DNA of 55,124 nt from Hinthialibacter sp964556895 (lineage in GTDB: Bacteria > Hinthialibacterota > Hinthialibacteria > Hinthialibacterales > Hinthialibacteraceae), in assembly GCA_964556895.1 (NCBI GenBank), contig CAZKYC010000022.1, positions 1-55,124 on the forward strand, given 5' to 3'. Of the stretch, positions 8,737-18,000 are shown piece after piece. Numbering within the stretch: position 1 is the first letter of the stretch; the number at the start of each line of letters is the position of its first letter. The notes beneath the pieces were generated by a model that worked only from the letters and a program-made list of their open reading frames with translations, searched no databases and had not been told where the DNA came from. The translations under genes were made by a program, and so were the position numbers.

Positions 8737-9344
8737 TCTTTTTTCGCGTCTTTTTTGGTGGTTTCAATGATCTCCCGAACGATGTCGAGAAAGCCATCGT
8801 GGTCGAGTTGTTTGGCCTGCAACCGTTTCACTCCTTGCAGCTGCCTTCCCTGGCCATCGTAAGCAGCAGGTAAATACGGCGTGTCTTTGAACAATACCGC
8901 CGCTGGCATTCCATTGGTAACAATGGTTTGTTTGGTCTTGGGGTGTTTAACCACGCGAAACTTGCCCTGCGTGAGGCCGACCGCGCTACAGAAGCCCAGC
9001 CGGCTGGTTCCATAAAGAAACAAGACCACCTTTTGGCCTTTTTCATACTTGGCGCTCGGCGAAACAATGGTGCGGTCTCCGTCGCTGCCGCCATATTGCT
9101 TAAAGGTGAATGTCTCGCCGAGTTCACCTTTGATGGCATGTTCGACCTTGAATGTATACCACGTCGCCAACAAACCGCTTTGATCGTCGACGCCGCTTTT
9201 TAAGTCGATACATTCGCCTTCAAAGATTGTCCCGGCGGCAGTCGTAATCTCAGGCAACGAAAGTGGAACAACCCGGTCGGCCCAAGCTTGGAAGGACAAC
9301 ATTACCACAAATGCGCAAGTGATCGTTCTGAAAATTGGTTTCAT
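8733..9344 (-). CDS. Secreted protein of unknown function
   Basis: A 203-residue protein with a clear signal peptide (MKPIFRTITCAFVVML, cleavage near QAWA). The mature part has a beta-rich pattern (TTAAGTIFEGECIDL, then TWYTFKVEHAIKGELG and FTFKQYGG). This recalls secreted domains in which a valine-rich strand is followed by the VLKGD type of motif, but I cannot name the family. The C-terminus is Lys-rich. I chose the ATG at 9344, since the longer frame would start at a TTG and bury the signal sequence. It leads the operon with the NPCBM protein and the lipase. Confidence 0.7.
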   Translation of the reverse strand: MKPIFRTITCAFVVMLSFQAWADRVVPLSLPEITTAAGTIFEGECIDLKSGVDDQSGLLATWYTFKVEHAIKGELGETFTFKQYGGSDGDRTIVSPSAKYEKGQKVVLFLYGTSRLGFCSAVGLTQGKFRVVKHPKTKQTIVTNGMPAAVLFKDTPYLPAAYDGQGRQLQGVKRLQAKQLDHDGFLDIVREIIETTKKDAKKE

Positions 9345-9469
9345 AGGGCCGTTCTTCTGCTTCGTCAGTCTTTTCAAGTTAGTGTAAAGCCGCCATCATA
9401 GAGTATCACGATTGTTCACCTTCATCATAACGAAGCCAGCCAACATTGCCAATATGGGAGCCGCGCCTG

Positions 9470-9814
9470 ATGCACGAATATTCGATCGTCGAAGACCTGG
9501 TCAACCGCCTCAAACAAGAGATGAAAGAGCGTGGAGTCGAGTCTCTCAAGTCGATTCGCCTGCGCCGCGGCAGCACCTTCTCAGAGGGGGCGCTTTTGCA
9601 GGCGTTTGAAATGTTGACCCAAGACACCCCGCTGCAAGGCGTCGAGATGATCGTCGAGGCCTACTCAGTTGAGAAAACTTGCCCTCACTGTAACTTTACT
9701 GAGACTGTCGACGCCGACGACCTGGTGGGCCATCTTCACATCTGCCCCGAATGCGGCCACGCCGAACAAATTGACGAAGCCTCAGGGCTGGATGTCTTAG
9801 AAATCAACGTCTAG
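9470..9814 (+). CDS. hypA: HypA-like nickel/zinc protein (canonical N-terminus)
   Basis: A 114-residue HypA-family protein. It starts MHEYS, giving the Met1-His2-Glu3 nickel-binding N-terminus, and carries the structural zinc site CPHC (71-74) and CPEC (92-95). HypA delivers nickel to [NiFe] hydrogenase, or to urease in some bacteria. I chose the ATG at 9470 because it restores the family N-terminus; GGGAG lies 9 bases upstream. No hydrogenase, hypB-F or urease gene is in the window, so the target enzyme is not shown. A paralogue follows 167 bases downstream. Confidence 0.85.
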   Translation: MHEYSIVEDLVNRLKQEMKERGVESLKSIRLRRGSTFSEGALLQAFEMLTQDTPLQGVEMIVEAYSVEKTCPHCNFTETVDADDLVGHLHICPECGHAEQIDEASGLDVLEINV

Positions 9815-9981
9815 CCGTTTCTTTTTTCAAATGCTTCTCGTCTAAGCCCGTTGGCGCCCGATTTGCTTAATTATTGGGTATGGACTCTTGACGAGCCCGC
9901 ATCTCCTCGGACGAATCCGGCTCTTGCTTTCGCCTCGGGGTAACAAACAACTTCTCGTATTTCTAAAGGAGACGCGGAACA

Positions 9982-10341
9982 ATGTATGAGTATTCAAATG
10001 TCGAACGGCTAGTCAGCCAAGTGAACGAGCGAACCAACGGAATCGCTCATGTCAATGCAGTTCACCTTCGTAAGGGCGCTATCTTTTCTGCCGAAGAGTT
10101 GCGCAAGGCCTTCAACCAATTAACTGATCACACTGCGTTAGAAGGGTCCAAACTGGTTATCGATCAAGGTGAGTTTGTTCACTATTGCGATGACTGCGGC
10201 TTTACCCAAACCATTGGCGAAAAAGATTTGGTGGGTCATTTATTCATTTGCCCCGAGTGTGGAGGCGCAATGAATTTTGATGAATCAAAAGACCTCGAAT
10301 TGGTCGAAGTCACTTTCGACGAATTGGTTGGCTCCAAGTAG
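9982..10341 (+). CDS. HypA-like paralogue lacking the nickel-ligand His2
   Basis: A 119-residue paralogue of the preceding protein with the same fold pattern and zinc motifs CDDC (69-72) and CPEC (90-93). The N-terminus reads MYEYS: position 2 is Tyr instead of the His that binds nickel in HypA. The start is well supported by AAAGGAG upstream. It keeps zinc binding but probably not the usual nickel site, so it may be a regulatory or structural subunit, or have another role. A hairpin terminator follows at 10365. Membership of the family is clear; the function is open. Confidence 0.8.
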   Translation: MYEYSNVERLVSQVNERTNGIAHVNAVHLRKGAIFSAEELRKAFNQLTDHTALEGSKLVIDQGEFVHYCDDCGFTQTIGEKDLVGHLFICPECGGAMNFDESKDLELVEVTFDELVGSK

Positions 10342-10364
10342 TAATAAAACTAAGCCAAATGACT

Positions 10365-10409
10365 AGGGCGTTTTGTCCACAATCAGGCCAAAACGCCCTT
10401 CTCCGTTTT
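10365..10409 (+). terminator. Intrinsic terminator after the HypA-like pair
   Basis: Perfect 11-base inverted repeat AGGGCGTTTTG (10365-10375) and CAAAACGCCCT (10389-10399) with a 13-base loop, followed by a pyrimidine-rich TCTCCGTTTT tract. Confidence 0.75.
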
Positions 10410-10451
10410 GAACAAGTATTTCAAAATGAACCACCAATAATGGGACACAAA

Positions 10452-10495
10452 TCGTCAAAACGAAGCATTTTGACGAAAAATGTTACCAATTAAGG
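10452..10495 (+). promoter_or_regulatory. Two adjacent inverted repeats upstream of the ilv promoter
   Basis: TCGTCAAAA (10452-10460) pairs perfectly with TTTTGACGA (10468-10476). A second repeat, TTACC...GGTAA, lies just downstream around 10482-10497. They sit in an AT-rich 270-base stretch with no gene, about 120 bases before the -35 box. They could be operator sites or a remnant hairpin; no regulator is known for them. Confidence 0.35.
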
Positions 10496-10612
10496 TAATA
10501 TATAAATACAAAAACGTGTTGAGCAGAAGCCGTCTTGCTGTCTCATTTTCGGACAGTATCACCACACAAAGCAGGAAAGTTCTTCCAAATTCAGATTTTT
10601 CATTGGATTCAC

Positions 10613-10641
10613 TTGACAAAGAACAAGTTTACAATTAAGTT
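10613..10641 (+). promoter_or_regulatory. Sigma70-type promoter for the ilv leader and ilvBNC
   Basis: Perfect -35 TTGACA (10613-10618), a 17-base spacer and -10 TAAGTT (10636-10641). Transcription would start near 10648, about 25 bases before the leader peptide ATG. Confidence 0.6.
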
Positions 10642-10672
10642 TTAATTCCATATTACGATAACTAGAGCCAAT

Positions 10673-10777
10673 ATGATTTCAAACGCCATTCTTCTCGTAG
10701 TCGTCAGTGTAGTAGCGAACCTCGTCGTCGTAGTAGATGACGCGATGACGCCCACTGCCTCGAGGATGGCTGCGTAA
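10673..10777 (+). CDS. ilv leader peptide (attenuation peptide)
   Basis: A 34-codon reading frame. Fourteen of its first 21 residues are Ile, Leu or Val, including ILLVVV at 6-11 and LVVVV at 17-21. This is the signature of the leader peptides that control branched-chain amino acid operons. When charged Leu, Val or Ile tRNA is scarce, the ribosome stalls in the 10688-10735 codon run. The stop codon (10775) is followed by mutually exclusive antiterminator and terminator hairpins before ilvB. The ribosome site is weak (AGAG about 8 bases upstream of the ATG). The peptide itself probably has no function apart from its translation. Confidence 0.85.
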   Translation: MISNAILLVVVSVVANLVVVVDDAMTPTASRMAA

Positions 10778-10811
10778 GACACCAAAAACAACAACCTCGA
10801 AGCCGTGGGCG
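10749..10811 (+). promoter_or_regulatory. Antiterminator hairpin of the ilv attenuator
   Basis: CGCCCAC (10749-10755) pairs with GTGGGCG (10805-10811), and TCGAGG (10760-10765) with CCTCGA (10795-10800). The second arm overlaps the 5' arm of the terminator (10801-10808), so the two hairpins exclude each other. A ribosome stalled at the Val codons leaves 10749 onward free and favours this form; one that reaches the stop codon at 10775 masks the first arm. Confidence 0.75.
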
Positions 10812-10832
10812 ACAGTCCACGGCTTTTTTATT
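10801..10832 (+). terminator. Attenuator terminator before ilvB
   Basis: Perfect 8-base stem AGCCGTGG (10801-10808) and CCACGGCT (10817-10824) with an 8-base loop, followed directly by TTTTTTATT. It lies between the leader peptide and ilvB, as expected for transcription attenuation. Confidence 0.9.
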
Positions 10833-10897
10833 GTCACCCGATAGGGGCGCCAACGAGGTTCAAATTTAAAAAGCAAACCAACGAAGGGAGACGGACC

Positions 10898-12733
10898 ATG
10901 CCAAGCAAGAACGGTTCGAAGATAACGGTCAAGGAAAAGGGCAAGCCAAAAGGCCGGACAAAAAGCAAAGCCCATAAAACACAACCGCGCCAGATACGCG
11001 GGGCGGAAATCGTCGTCGATGCATTAGAGCGAGAGGGTGTAGAAGTTATCTTTGGCTATCCGGGCGGTGCGATTATCGAAGTCTTCGACCTGATCACCCA
11101 ATCCGATAAATTTGAGTTTGTCTTAGTCCGCCACGAGCAAGGCGCGATCCACATGGCTGAGGGTTACGCCCGCGCCACGGGCAAAGTCGGTTGCGCCCTG
11201 GTGACCTCCGGCCCCGGCGCGACAAATACTGTTACCGGCCTGGCTGACGCCATGATGGATTCAGTGCCGTTGGTTTGCATTTCCGGCCAGGTTCCATCAG
11301 ACCTAATCGGCAACGACGCCTTTCAAGAAGCCGACATAGTTGGCATCACCCGACCTGTGACGAAACACAATTATTTGGTTCAGTCCATCGAAGAAATGCC
11401 GCAGTTGATTCGAAACAGCTTCCACATCGCGGCGACGGGACGCCCCGGCCCCGTCTTGATTGATATCCCCAAAGATATTCAAAAGGCAACCCATGACAGT
11501 TACGTCTACCCGACTGAGCCTGACCTGCCGGGATACAATCCACAGATCATGCCGCTCAAAAAACACATCAAGGCCGCGTGGGACCTCATCGAAAGCGCTG
11601 AGCGACCTCTGCTTTACGTGGGCGGCGGCGTGATCAACGCCGACGCGTCAGACGAACTGTTTTTGTTGGCGACCAAAACCAATATCCCGGTCACGACAAC
11701 GTTGATGGCGCTGGGCGCGTTCCCTGAGACCCACCCGCTAGCGCTTCTGATGCTCGGCATGCATGGCACCGTCTACGCCAACAAGGCCGTCCAGCGTTGC
11801 GATGTGTTGATCGCTGTCGGCTCGCGGTTTGACGACCGCGTGACCGGCAAACTCGAAGAATTTGCGCCCAACGCCAAGATTGTCCACATGGATATCGACC
11901 CGTCATCAATCAGTAAAAACGTGACGGTGGATGTCGATCTGGTCGGCGACGTGCGCATCATTCTCAAGGAATTGAATAAACAAGTGAAACGATGCAACAC
12001 CAAAGCCTGGCTTGAAGAGTTAGACGAGTTGAAGCGCAAACACCCGCTTCGCTATAACCGCGAGAAGAAAAACGACCTGATCAAACCACAAGAACTCGTT
12101 GAGGTCATCGACGAACTGACCGACGACAACGCAATCATTTCGACCGAAGTCGGCCAACACCAAATGTGGGCGGCGCAGTATTACACCTTTACCCGACCCC
12201 GAACCTGGCTGACCTCCGGCGGCCTAGGCACAATGGGCTACGGCTTCCCCGCTGCGGTCGGCGCGCAATGGCCTGACCGAAAGCGCCAGGTTGTCTGCAT
12301 CGCGGGCGACGGTTCGCTGGTCATGAACATTCAAGAATTGGCGACAGCGGTCTATCACGACCTGCCCGTCAAGATCATCATTATGAATAACGGCTGGTTA
12401 GGTATGGTTCGCCAGTGGCAGGACATGTTCTATGGCAAGAACTATGCCGCGACGCTGTTGACGCGCCCCGAGCCTGGCAAAAAAGCGAAAGACACCAAGC
12501 CGGGCGACTGGATGAACAGCGACTACATCCCCAATTTCGCCAAACTGGCCGAAGCCTATGGCTGTTGGGGCAAACGCGTCACCAAGAGCAGCGAACTCAA
12601 AGCCGCCGTCAAAGAATGTATGAAACAAACGGGCTGCTCGATTTTAGACGTGTGGGTCGAACGCGAAGAAAACGTGTTCCCGATGGTGCCCGCCGGGGCG
12701 TCGCTTGACCAAATTGTGGATGGAATGTCCTAA
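10898..12733 (+). CDS. ilvB: Acetolactate synthase, large catalytic subunit
   Basis: A 611-residue thiamine-diphosphate enzyme that condenses pyruvate with pyruvate or 2-oxobutyrate, the first common step of Val, Leu and Ile synthesis. It has the GYPGGAI entry motif, the catalytic Glu in RHEQ (Glu80), the SGPGATN block and the C-terminal ThDP site GDGSLVMN...NN. I chose the ATG at 10898 with GGGAG upstream; the first 32 or so residues are a Lys-rich extension absent from most homologues. It is the first structural gene of ilvB-ilvN-ilvC and is controlled by the attenuator at 10749-10832. The small subunit follows 15 bases later. Confidence 0.96.
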   Translation: MPSKNGSKITVKEKGKPKGRTKSKAHKTQPRQIRGAEIVVDALEREGVEVIFGYPGGAIIEVFDLITQSDKFEFVLVRHEQGAIHMAEGYARATGKVGCALVTSGPGATNTVTGLADAMMDSVPLVCISGQVPSDLIGNDAFQEADIVGITRPVTKHNYLVQSIEEMPQLIRNSFHIAATGRPGPVLIDIPKDIQKATHDSYVYPTEPDLPGYNPQIMPLKKHIKAAWDLIESAERPLLYVGGGVINADASDELFLLATKTNIPVTTTLMALGAFPETHPLALLMLGMHGTVYANKAVQRCDVLIAVGSRFDDRVTGKLEEFAPNAKIVHMDIDPSSISKNVTVDVDLVGDVRIILKELNKQVKRCNTKAWLEELDELKRKHPLRYNREKKNDLIKPQELVEVIDELTDDNAIISTEVGQHQMWAAQYYTFTRPRTWLTSGGLGTMGYGFPAAVGAQWPDRKRQVVCIAGDGSLVMNIQELATAVYHDLPVKIIIMNNGWLGMVRQWQDMFYGKNYAATLLTRPEPGKKAKDTKPGDWMNSDYIPNFAKLAEAYGCWGKRVTKSSELKAAVKECMKQTGCSILDVWVEREENVFPMVPAGASLDQIVDGMS

Positions 12734-12748
12734 GAAAGGGAAAGAACA

Positions 12749-13267
12749 ATGAGACGACATGTGTTCTATGTGTTGGTGGAAAACCGTTCTGGCGTATTGG
12801 CGCGTGTGGCGGGCCTGTTCTCCGCCCGTGGATTTAATATTGAAAGTTTGACTGTCGCCGAAACCGAAAACCCACTGGTTTCGCGTATGACCATTGTCTG
12901 TCCTGGCGACGACAAAATTCTTGACCAGGTGCGTAAGCAACTGAATAAATTAATTGACGTTCACGAATGCCGCGACTTCTCGATGGAAGACCGCGACATC
13001 ATCAACCGCGAACTGGTATTGGTGAAAGTTAAACTCTCGCCCGAACAGCGCTCAAAGATCGTCGAAATCTCTAACATTTTCCGGGCGCATATCGCCGACG
13101 TGGGCATCCATACCATGACCGTCGAAGCGACTGGATCTGAAGGAAAGATTCAGGCGTTTTTGAAATTGCTGGCGCCTTACGAGGTTCTCGAAGTCGCGCG
13201 CGGCGGACGCGTCGCCATGGCGCGCGGCCTAGTCAACGCCGACAAAGCGGCGCCTGCGCTGGTGTAA
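12749..13267 (+). CDS. ilvN: Acetolactate synthase, small regulatory subunit
   Basis: A 172-residue partner of IlvB. The N-terminal ACT domain is clear (HVFYVLVENRSGVLARVAGL, then FSARGFNIESL), and the C-terminal small-subunit domain is present (LVLVKVKL through the GSEGKIQAF segment). The ACT domain binds valine for feedback inhibition and raises catalytic activity. Its length is normal for the family (about 160-175). It has the ribosome site AAGGGAAAG and lies 15 bases after ilvB. Confidence 0.95.
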   Translation: MRRHVFYVLVENRSGVLARVAGLFSARGFNIESLTVAETENPLVSRMTIVCPGDDKILDQVRKQLNKLIDVHECRDFSMEDRDIINRELVLVKVKLSPEQRSKIVEISNIFRAHIADVGIHTMTVEATGSEGKIQAFLKLLAPYEVLEVARGGRVAMARGLVNADKAAPALV

Positions 13268-13369
13268 GCGAAATTTAACCGCCCGGCGCGGCTGCTTCTA
13301 GCCAAACCGGGAGGAACTGGATACGATAACCTGTTTTTTTACAGAGGAAATCACGAGGAGAACGAAACG

Positions 13370-14365
13370 ATGGTTCAGATTTACTATGATGACGATGCGA
13401 ATTTAGATTTACTGAAAGGCAAAACGGTTGCCATCATTGGTTACGGCAGCCAGGGGCACGCTCACTCGCAAAACCTGCGCGACAGCGGCGTCAATGTAAT
13501 TGTCGCCGAAGTGCCCGGCAAGAACTTTGACCAAGCCAAAGCGGACGGCTTTGAGGTCATGAGCGCCGCTGAAGCCGCCAACAAAGGCGACTTGATTACC
13601 ATCACCGTCCCTGACCAATTTCAACCCAAGGTCTATAACGAAGCCATTGCGGCTGAGATGAAAGCGGGCAAGACCCTGCTCTTCGCCCACGGCTTTAACA
13701 TTCATTACGGCCAGATTGTCCCGCCTGCTGACGTTGATGTTATCATGGTCGCGCCCAAAGGCCCCGGCCACCTAGTTCGCCGCGTGTTTAGCGAAGGCGG
13801 CGGCGTGCCCTGCCTGATCGCGGTTGAACAAGACGCCTCCGGCGGCGCCAAAGACAACGCACTCGCCTACGCCAAGGGCATCGGCGGCGCCCGCGCCGGC
13901 GTCATCGAAACCAGCTTCCGTGAAGAGACCGAAACCGACCTTTTCGGCGAACAGGTGGTGCTCTGCGGCGGCTTGACCGCGCTGATGAAAGCCGGGTTCG
14001 AAACCCTGGTCGAAGCGGGCTATCAGCCTGAAATGGCCTATTTTGAATGCGTCCACGAAATGAAGCTGATCGTCGACCTGATCTATGAGAAGGGCCTCGC
14101 CGGTATGCGTGACAGCATCTCAGACACCGCCGAGTATGGCGACTTCTCACGCGGCCCGCGCATCATCTCCGAAGAAACCAAGATGGAGATGGAAGACATT
14201 CTCGAAGAAATCCAAAATGGCGAATTCGCACTGGAATGGATTCTCGAGAACCAGGCCAACCGCCCGGTCTTGAACGCGCTGCGTAAACGCGACGCCGCCC
14301 ACGAACTCGAAACAACCGGCGCCGAACTGCGCAACCTGATGTCTTGGTTGAAGAAGAAAAAGTAA
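13370..14365 (+). CDS. ilvC: Ketol-acid reductoisomerase (class I)
   Basis: A 331-residue enzyme that converts 2-acetolactate or 2-aceto-2-hydroxybutyrate to the dihydroxy-acids of Val/Leu/Ile synthesis. The Rossmann motif is GYGSQGHAHS (24-33). The catalytic acidic residues lie in the LFGEQVVLCGG and FECVHEMK regions of the helical domain. The cofactor-specificity loop after the second strand reads VAEVPGKN (45-52), whereas NADPH-type enzymes usually have an LREGSKS-like loop. The Glu47 and missing Arg/Ser residues suggest NADH use, by inference. Strong ribosome site (GAGGAG). Third gene of the ilv operon. Confidence 0.95.
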   Translation: MVQIYYDDDANLDLLKGKTVAIIGYGSQGHAHSQNLRDSGVNVIVAEVPGKNFDQAKADGFEVMSAAEAANKGDLITITVPDQFQPKVYNEAIAAEMKAGKTLLFAHGFNIHYGQIVPPADVDVIMVAPKGPGHLVRRVFSEGGGVPCLIAVEQDASGGAKDNALAYAKGIGGARAGVIETSFREETETDLFGEQVVLCGGLTALMKAGFETLVEAGYQPEMAYFECVHEMKLIVDLIYEKGLAGMRDSISDTAEYGDFSRGPRIISEETKMEMEDILEEIQNGEFALEWILENQANRPVLNALRKRDAAHELETTGAELRNLMSWLKKKK

Positions 14366-14377
14366 GACCTTAATGTT

Positions 14378-14460
14378 GGGGAGGGCGAACCTCCTGGTGA
14401 GCCGCGTTAGAACGAATGTGCTTCTCTTTTTCGCGGCTCGTCGGGAGACTCGCCCTCCCC
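14378..14460 (+). repeat. Large imperfect hairpin downstream of ilvC
   Basis: The outer arms GGGGAGGGCG (14378-14387) and CGCCCTCCCC (14451-14460) are perfectly complementary. Inner arms GAGCCGCG and CGCGGCTC also pair, around a loop of about 25 bases. It sits 12 bases after the ilvC stop, ahead of a conventional terminator. It could stabilise the mRNA 3' end or be a palindromic repeat; no second copy is in the window. Confidence 0.6.
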
Positions 14461-14480
14461 GTATTGAACTCAATCACCCG

Positions 14481-14510
14481 CCGGGGGCGCCGATTCGCGC
14501 CTCCGGTTTT
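14481..14510 (+). terminator. Intrinsic terminator of ilvBNC
   Basis: Ten-base stem CCGGGGGCGC (14481-14490) with GCGCCTCCGG (14497-14506, one G-U pair), then TTTT. Confidence 0.75.
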
Positions 14511-14976
14511 ATGTGTATGTTTTTATATTCTAATGTATGCATGATCGAGAACCCAACGATGCAGGAACCGATGAAGAGGGTTAAAAAAAACTACCGAACC
14601 ATACATTTAGATTCACAAATTCAATTGTTGGAATAGAGTCTACAAGAAATTTCATGGCGTCATTATTTATAATGTGAAGGCGGGCGGGTTCGGCAACGAG
14701 ATTTCTCGCTTCGGCATGTCTGGTTTGCTGTATGATTCGATACCAAACAAAACAGTCTGTCGAACCACAAATTACGCATGAATGTATTACATTCAATTAT
14801 TGTGTAGGCGAATTGACACATCTACTACATGTAGTGGTAAAAATATCTTCGCTGTGGATGACTTTTTGAAGTCTTCAACCGTAAGTATAACAGATTCAAA
14901 GTTTAAGTTAGGTGCAATTTAGCGCTATATCTTGTGGATTAAGTGTGAACAAACCACATCATACAGTTTTTCTTTA
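14511..14976. other. AT-rich non-coding stretch between ilvC and smc
   Basis: About 470 bases without a credible gene on either strand. It holds a TTGACA (14813-14818) followed by the perfect palindrome ACTACATGTAGT (14824-14835), which could be an operator over a weak promoter. Otherwise I see nothing I can name. Confidence 0.5.
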
Positions 14977-15005
14977 TTGACACGGCCTTATCGTGAGTTT
15001 ATAGT
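14977..15005 (+). promoter_or_regulatory. Sigma70-type promoter of smc
   Basis: TTGACA (14977-14982), a 17-base spacer and TATAGT (15000-15005), 50 bases before the smc ATG. Confidence 0.7.
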
Positions 15006-15055
15006 GAGCCATACTGTATGGGATATGCTTTTTGAATTGAAATGAGGACCTGTTC

Positions 15056-18000
15056 ATGCACCTGCAAAAACTAATTATTTCCGGCTTTAAATCGTTCGCC
15101 GAAAAAGTCGAGGTCACATTCGACGAGGGCGTCACGGGCATCGTCGGGCCCAACGGCTGCGGCAAGTCAAACGTATCTGACGCCATCCGCTGGGTGTTGG
15201 GCGAACAAAGCCCGCGCCGCCTGCGCGGCCAGCAGATGTCAGACATGATCTTTAACGGGACGGTGTCGCGCTCCGCCAGCGGCTTGGCCGAAGTCACGCT
15301 GGTGTTCGACAACGAAGACGGCACGCTGCCGATTTCGTATCGTGAAGTCGCTGTCACCCGCCGCCTGTTTCGCAGCGGCGAGAGCGACTATCTGATGAAC
15401 AACACCAAGTGCCGCCTGAAAGACATCACCGACCTGTTTTTGGATTCGGGCATCGGCGCCAACGCCTACTCGCTGATGGAACAGGGCCGGGTTGACATGA
15501 TCGTCAACGCCAAGCCCATAGACCGTCGCCAGATTCTCGAAGAAACCGCCGGCGTGTCGCGCTTTCTTCACCGCAAGATGGAAGCGGTGCGTAAACTCGA
15601 CCGCACGGACACCGACCTGACCCGGTTGACTGATATTCTGGGCGAACTGCAGCGCCAGAAACGCTCGCTTGAACGCCAGGCGCGCCAGGCCGAACTTGCG
15701 CGCAAATACCGCATTGAGCTGCTTCAGTCTGAATACACCTTGCATATCCGCGCTGGCAAGCACCTCACCACGCAGTTAGACGAAATGGAAAACCGCCTCA
15801 AAGCGTTAGGCGCCCGCATCCAGGCCAAAGAGGGCGAACTCAACGAAGTGCGCCAACGCAAGCGCGCCCTGCAAGAGAAATTACAGGAACAAGACGAGCT
15901 CAACCGCAAACACCGCGACCACTATGCGTCGTCCAGCGCCCGTTTAGAGCAACTCGAACGGCGCGTACACGACCTGAAAGAGCGCGGCGAAGAATACACC
16001 CAACTGCAAACCCGCCTGCTGCATGAGTGCGAGGCCGACGCCAAGCGCGCCCAAGAAGAAGAAACCCGCATCCACGAAACTCAGGCGCAGGTTGCTGAAG
16101 CCGCCGAAACCCTCAAAGCCATCGAACAAAAAACGGAGCGCCTTCAAGAAGAGTTGATAGGCGTTTCAGACGAATACACATCGATTGAAAAAGAGGGCCA
16201 AGAACGGCGCAAGGCGTTTGTTGATTTAGAGCAACAGATTACTGAGTTAAACAACCAACAACGCGTCTGGCAGCGCGACAAAGAGTATTATGACCAGCGC
16301 CTGGAACAAGTCGGCGGTGAACACAAAGAGACTCAAACCGAACTGGCCGCTCTTAAAGCAAGGCGCGATGAGATCAACCAGAACGGCGAATCGCTGGAAT
16401 CGAAGCGCACAGAATTGCAGCAGCGGTTTGAAGAAAAGCGCGATCTCGCCGACCAACTCGCCAAAGATGAAACCGAAGCGCGCAACCAGTTGCGTGAATG
16501 CGAACGCAGCTGGCAACGGGCTCACTCACGGTGTGAATCGCTGCAACAACTGCAGGCGAAACTCGCGGGCTATGACGAAGGGGTGCGCTTCATTCTTCAA
16601 GGCGACGGCCATGAACAACTGGTAGGCGCGCTGACCGAGCGTATGACGGTCCAAGACGGCTTCAACCTCGCCGTCGAAGCCGCCCTTGCCCATAAACTTC
16701 AGGCCATCGTAACAGAAACCGACGCCGACGCCGCCAAGGCGATTGCGTTATTGCGCGATGAGAAAAAAGGGCGCGCGGCGTTTCTCTCCAAACAGGCGTT
16801 GTCTGGGCCGCTGCCCAGTCTGCAACTGCCAGAGCAACTGGCGTCTTTGTCGAATGCCGCCTCGGTTGTTGCCTGCGAACCGGATTGGCGGCCGGTGGTC
16901 GACCGTTTGTTGTCGCGCGTTCTCATTGTCGACTCGCTTGATCAAGCGCTGTCGTTGCGCGGCCAACTGCCTGACGGGGTTCGCTTGGCGACCAAAGACG
17001 GCGATGTGGTTGAGCGCGATGGTTCAATGACGGGCGGGTTTTCGACTGGGTCGCAAATCCTACAACGGACCGCCGAAATCGCCCAGCTCGGAAACGAAGT
17101 AAAAGCCCTGGAAAAACAACGCAACGGCCTCGAAGACAAAGCCCAACGTCTTCACCAAGAGATCGAAGCCTGCCGGATTGAACGCGACGAAGCCAAACAA
17201 CAACTGCATGACCTGACCAACCAAATGCGGGTCGCCAAAGAAGAAGTACAGCGAATTGACCAGCGTCTACAGCGCTTAGAACAATTGGACAAGTCGCTTA
17301 CCGTTGAACGCGAGCGCATTGAACAGAGCGTGAATGACGGCGCCCAACAAGCCGAAAAACGCGCCAAACAGGTAGACGAACAACAACGCAAAAAGGACGA
17401 ATTAGAACTCGAACTCTCGCGTTGGACGGAACAACAACAACAGGCCCAGGGCCAGCTTAAAGCGCTTCAAGACGCCATCGCCGAGAAGCGTATGACGCTA
17501 TTGGAACGGCGCAAAGACCGCGAACGTTGGCAGGCAGACGTTGAAACGTTTACCCGCCATTTGGGCGAGCTCAAACGCGGCGTCGAAGAAAAAAAGCACC
17601 TCGCCGCCCAACAAGACGACCGCCGGAAAGAAACCGCCGCCGCCATCGAAGAAACCCAAGCGGCCATCGTCCAACAGCGCGAAGACCAATCCAGCGTGTG
17701 GAAAGAAGTCAGCGAAAGCGAAGAACTCTCACAAGGCATTCGCAACGACGTCAAAGCGATTGAACAAGAAGAATCAACCCATCAAGAACATTACGAAACG
17801 CTGCGCAGCGAGCGCGAAGACCAGTCGCAGACGCGCATGAAAATGCAGGTCGAACGCGATTATTGGAAGAAGCGCCTCGACGAAGAATTCTCGACGCTCA
17901 ACAACAAAGACGAATGCGAGCGTGACGAACGCGACGACGAAGCGTTACTGGAGAAGGTCGAGTTTTATCGCCGACGGCTGTCTCAACTTGGCGTAGTCAA

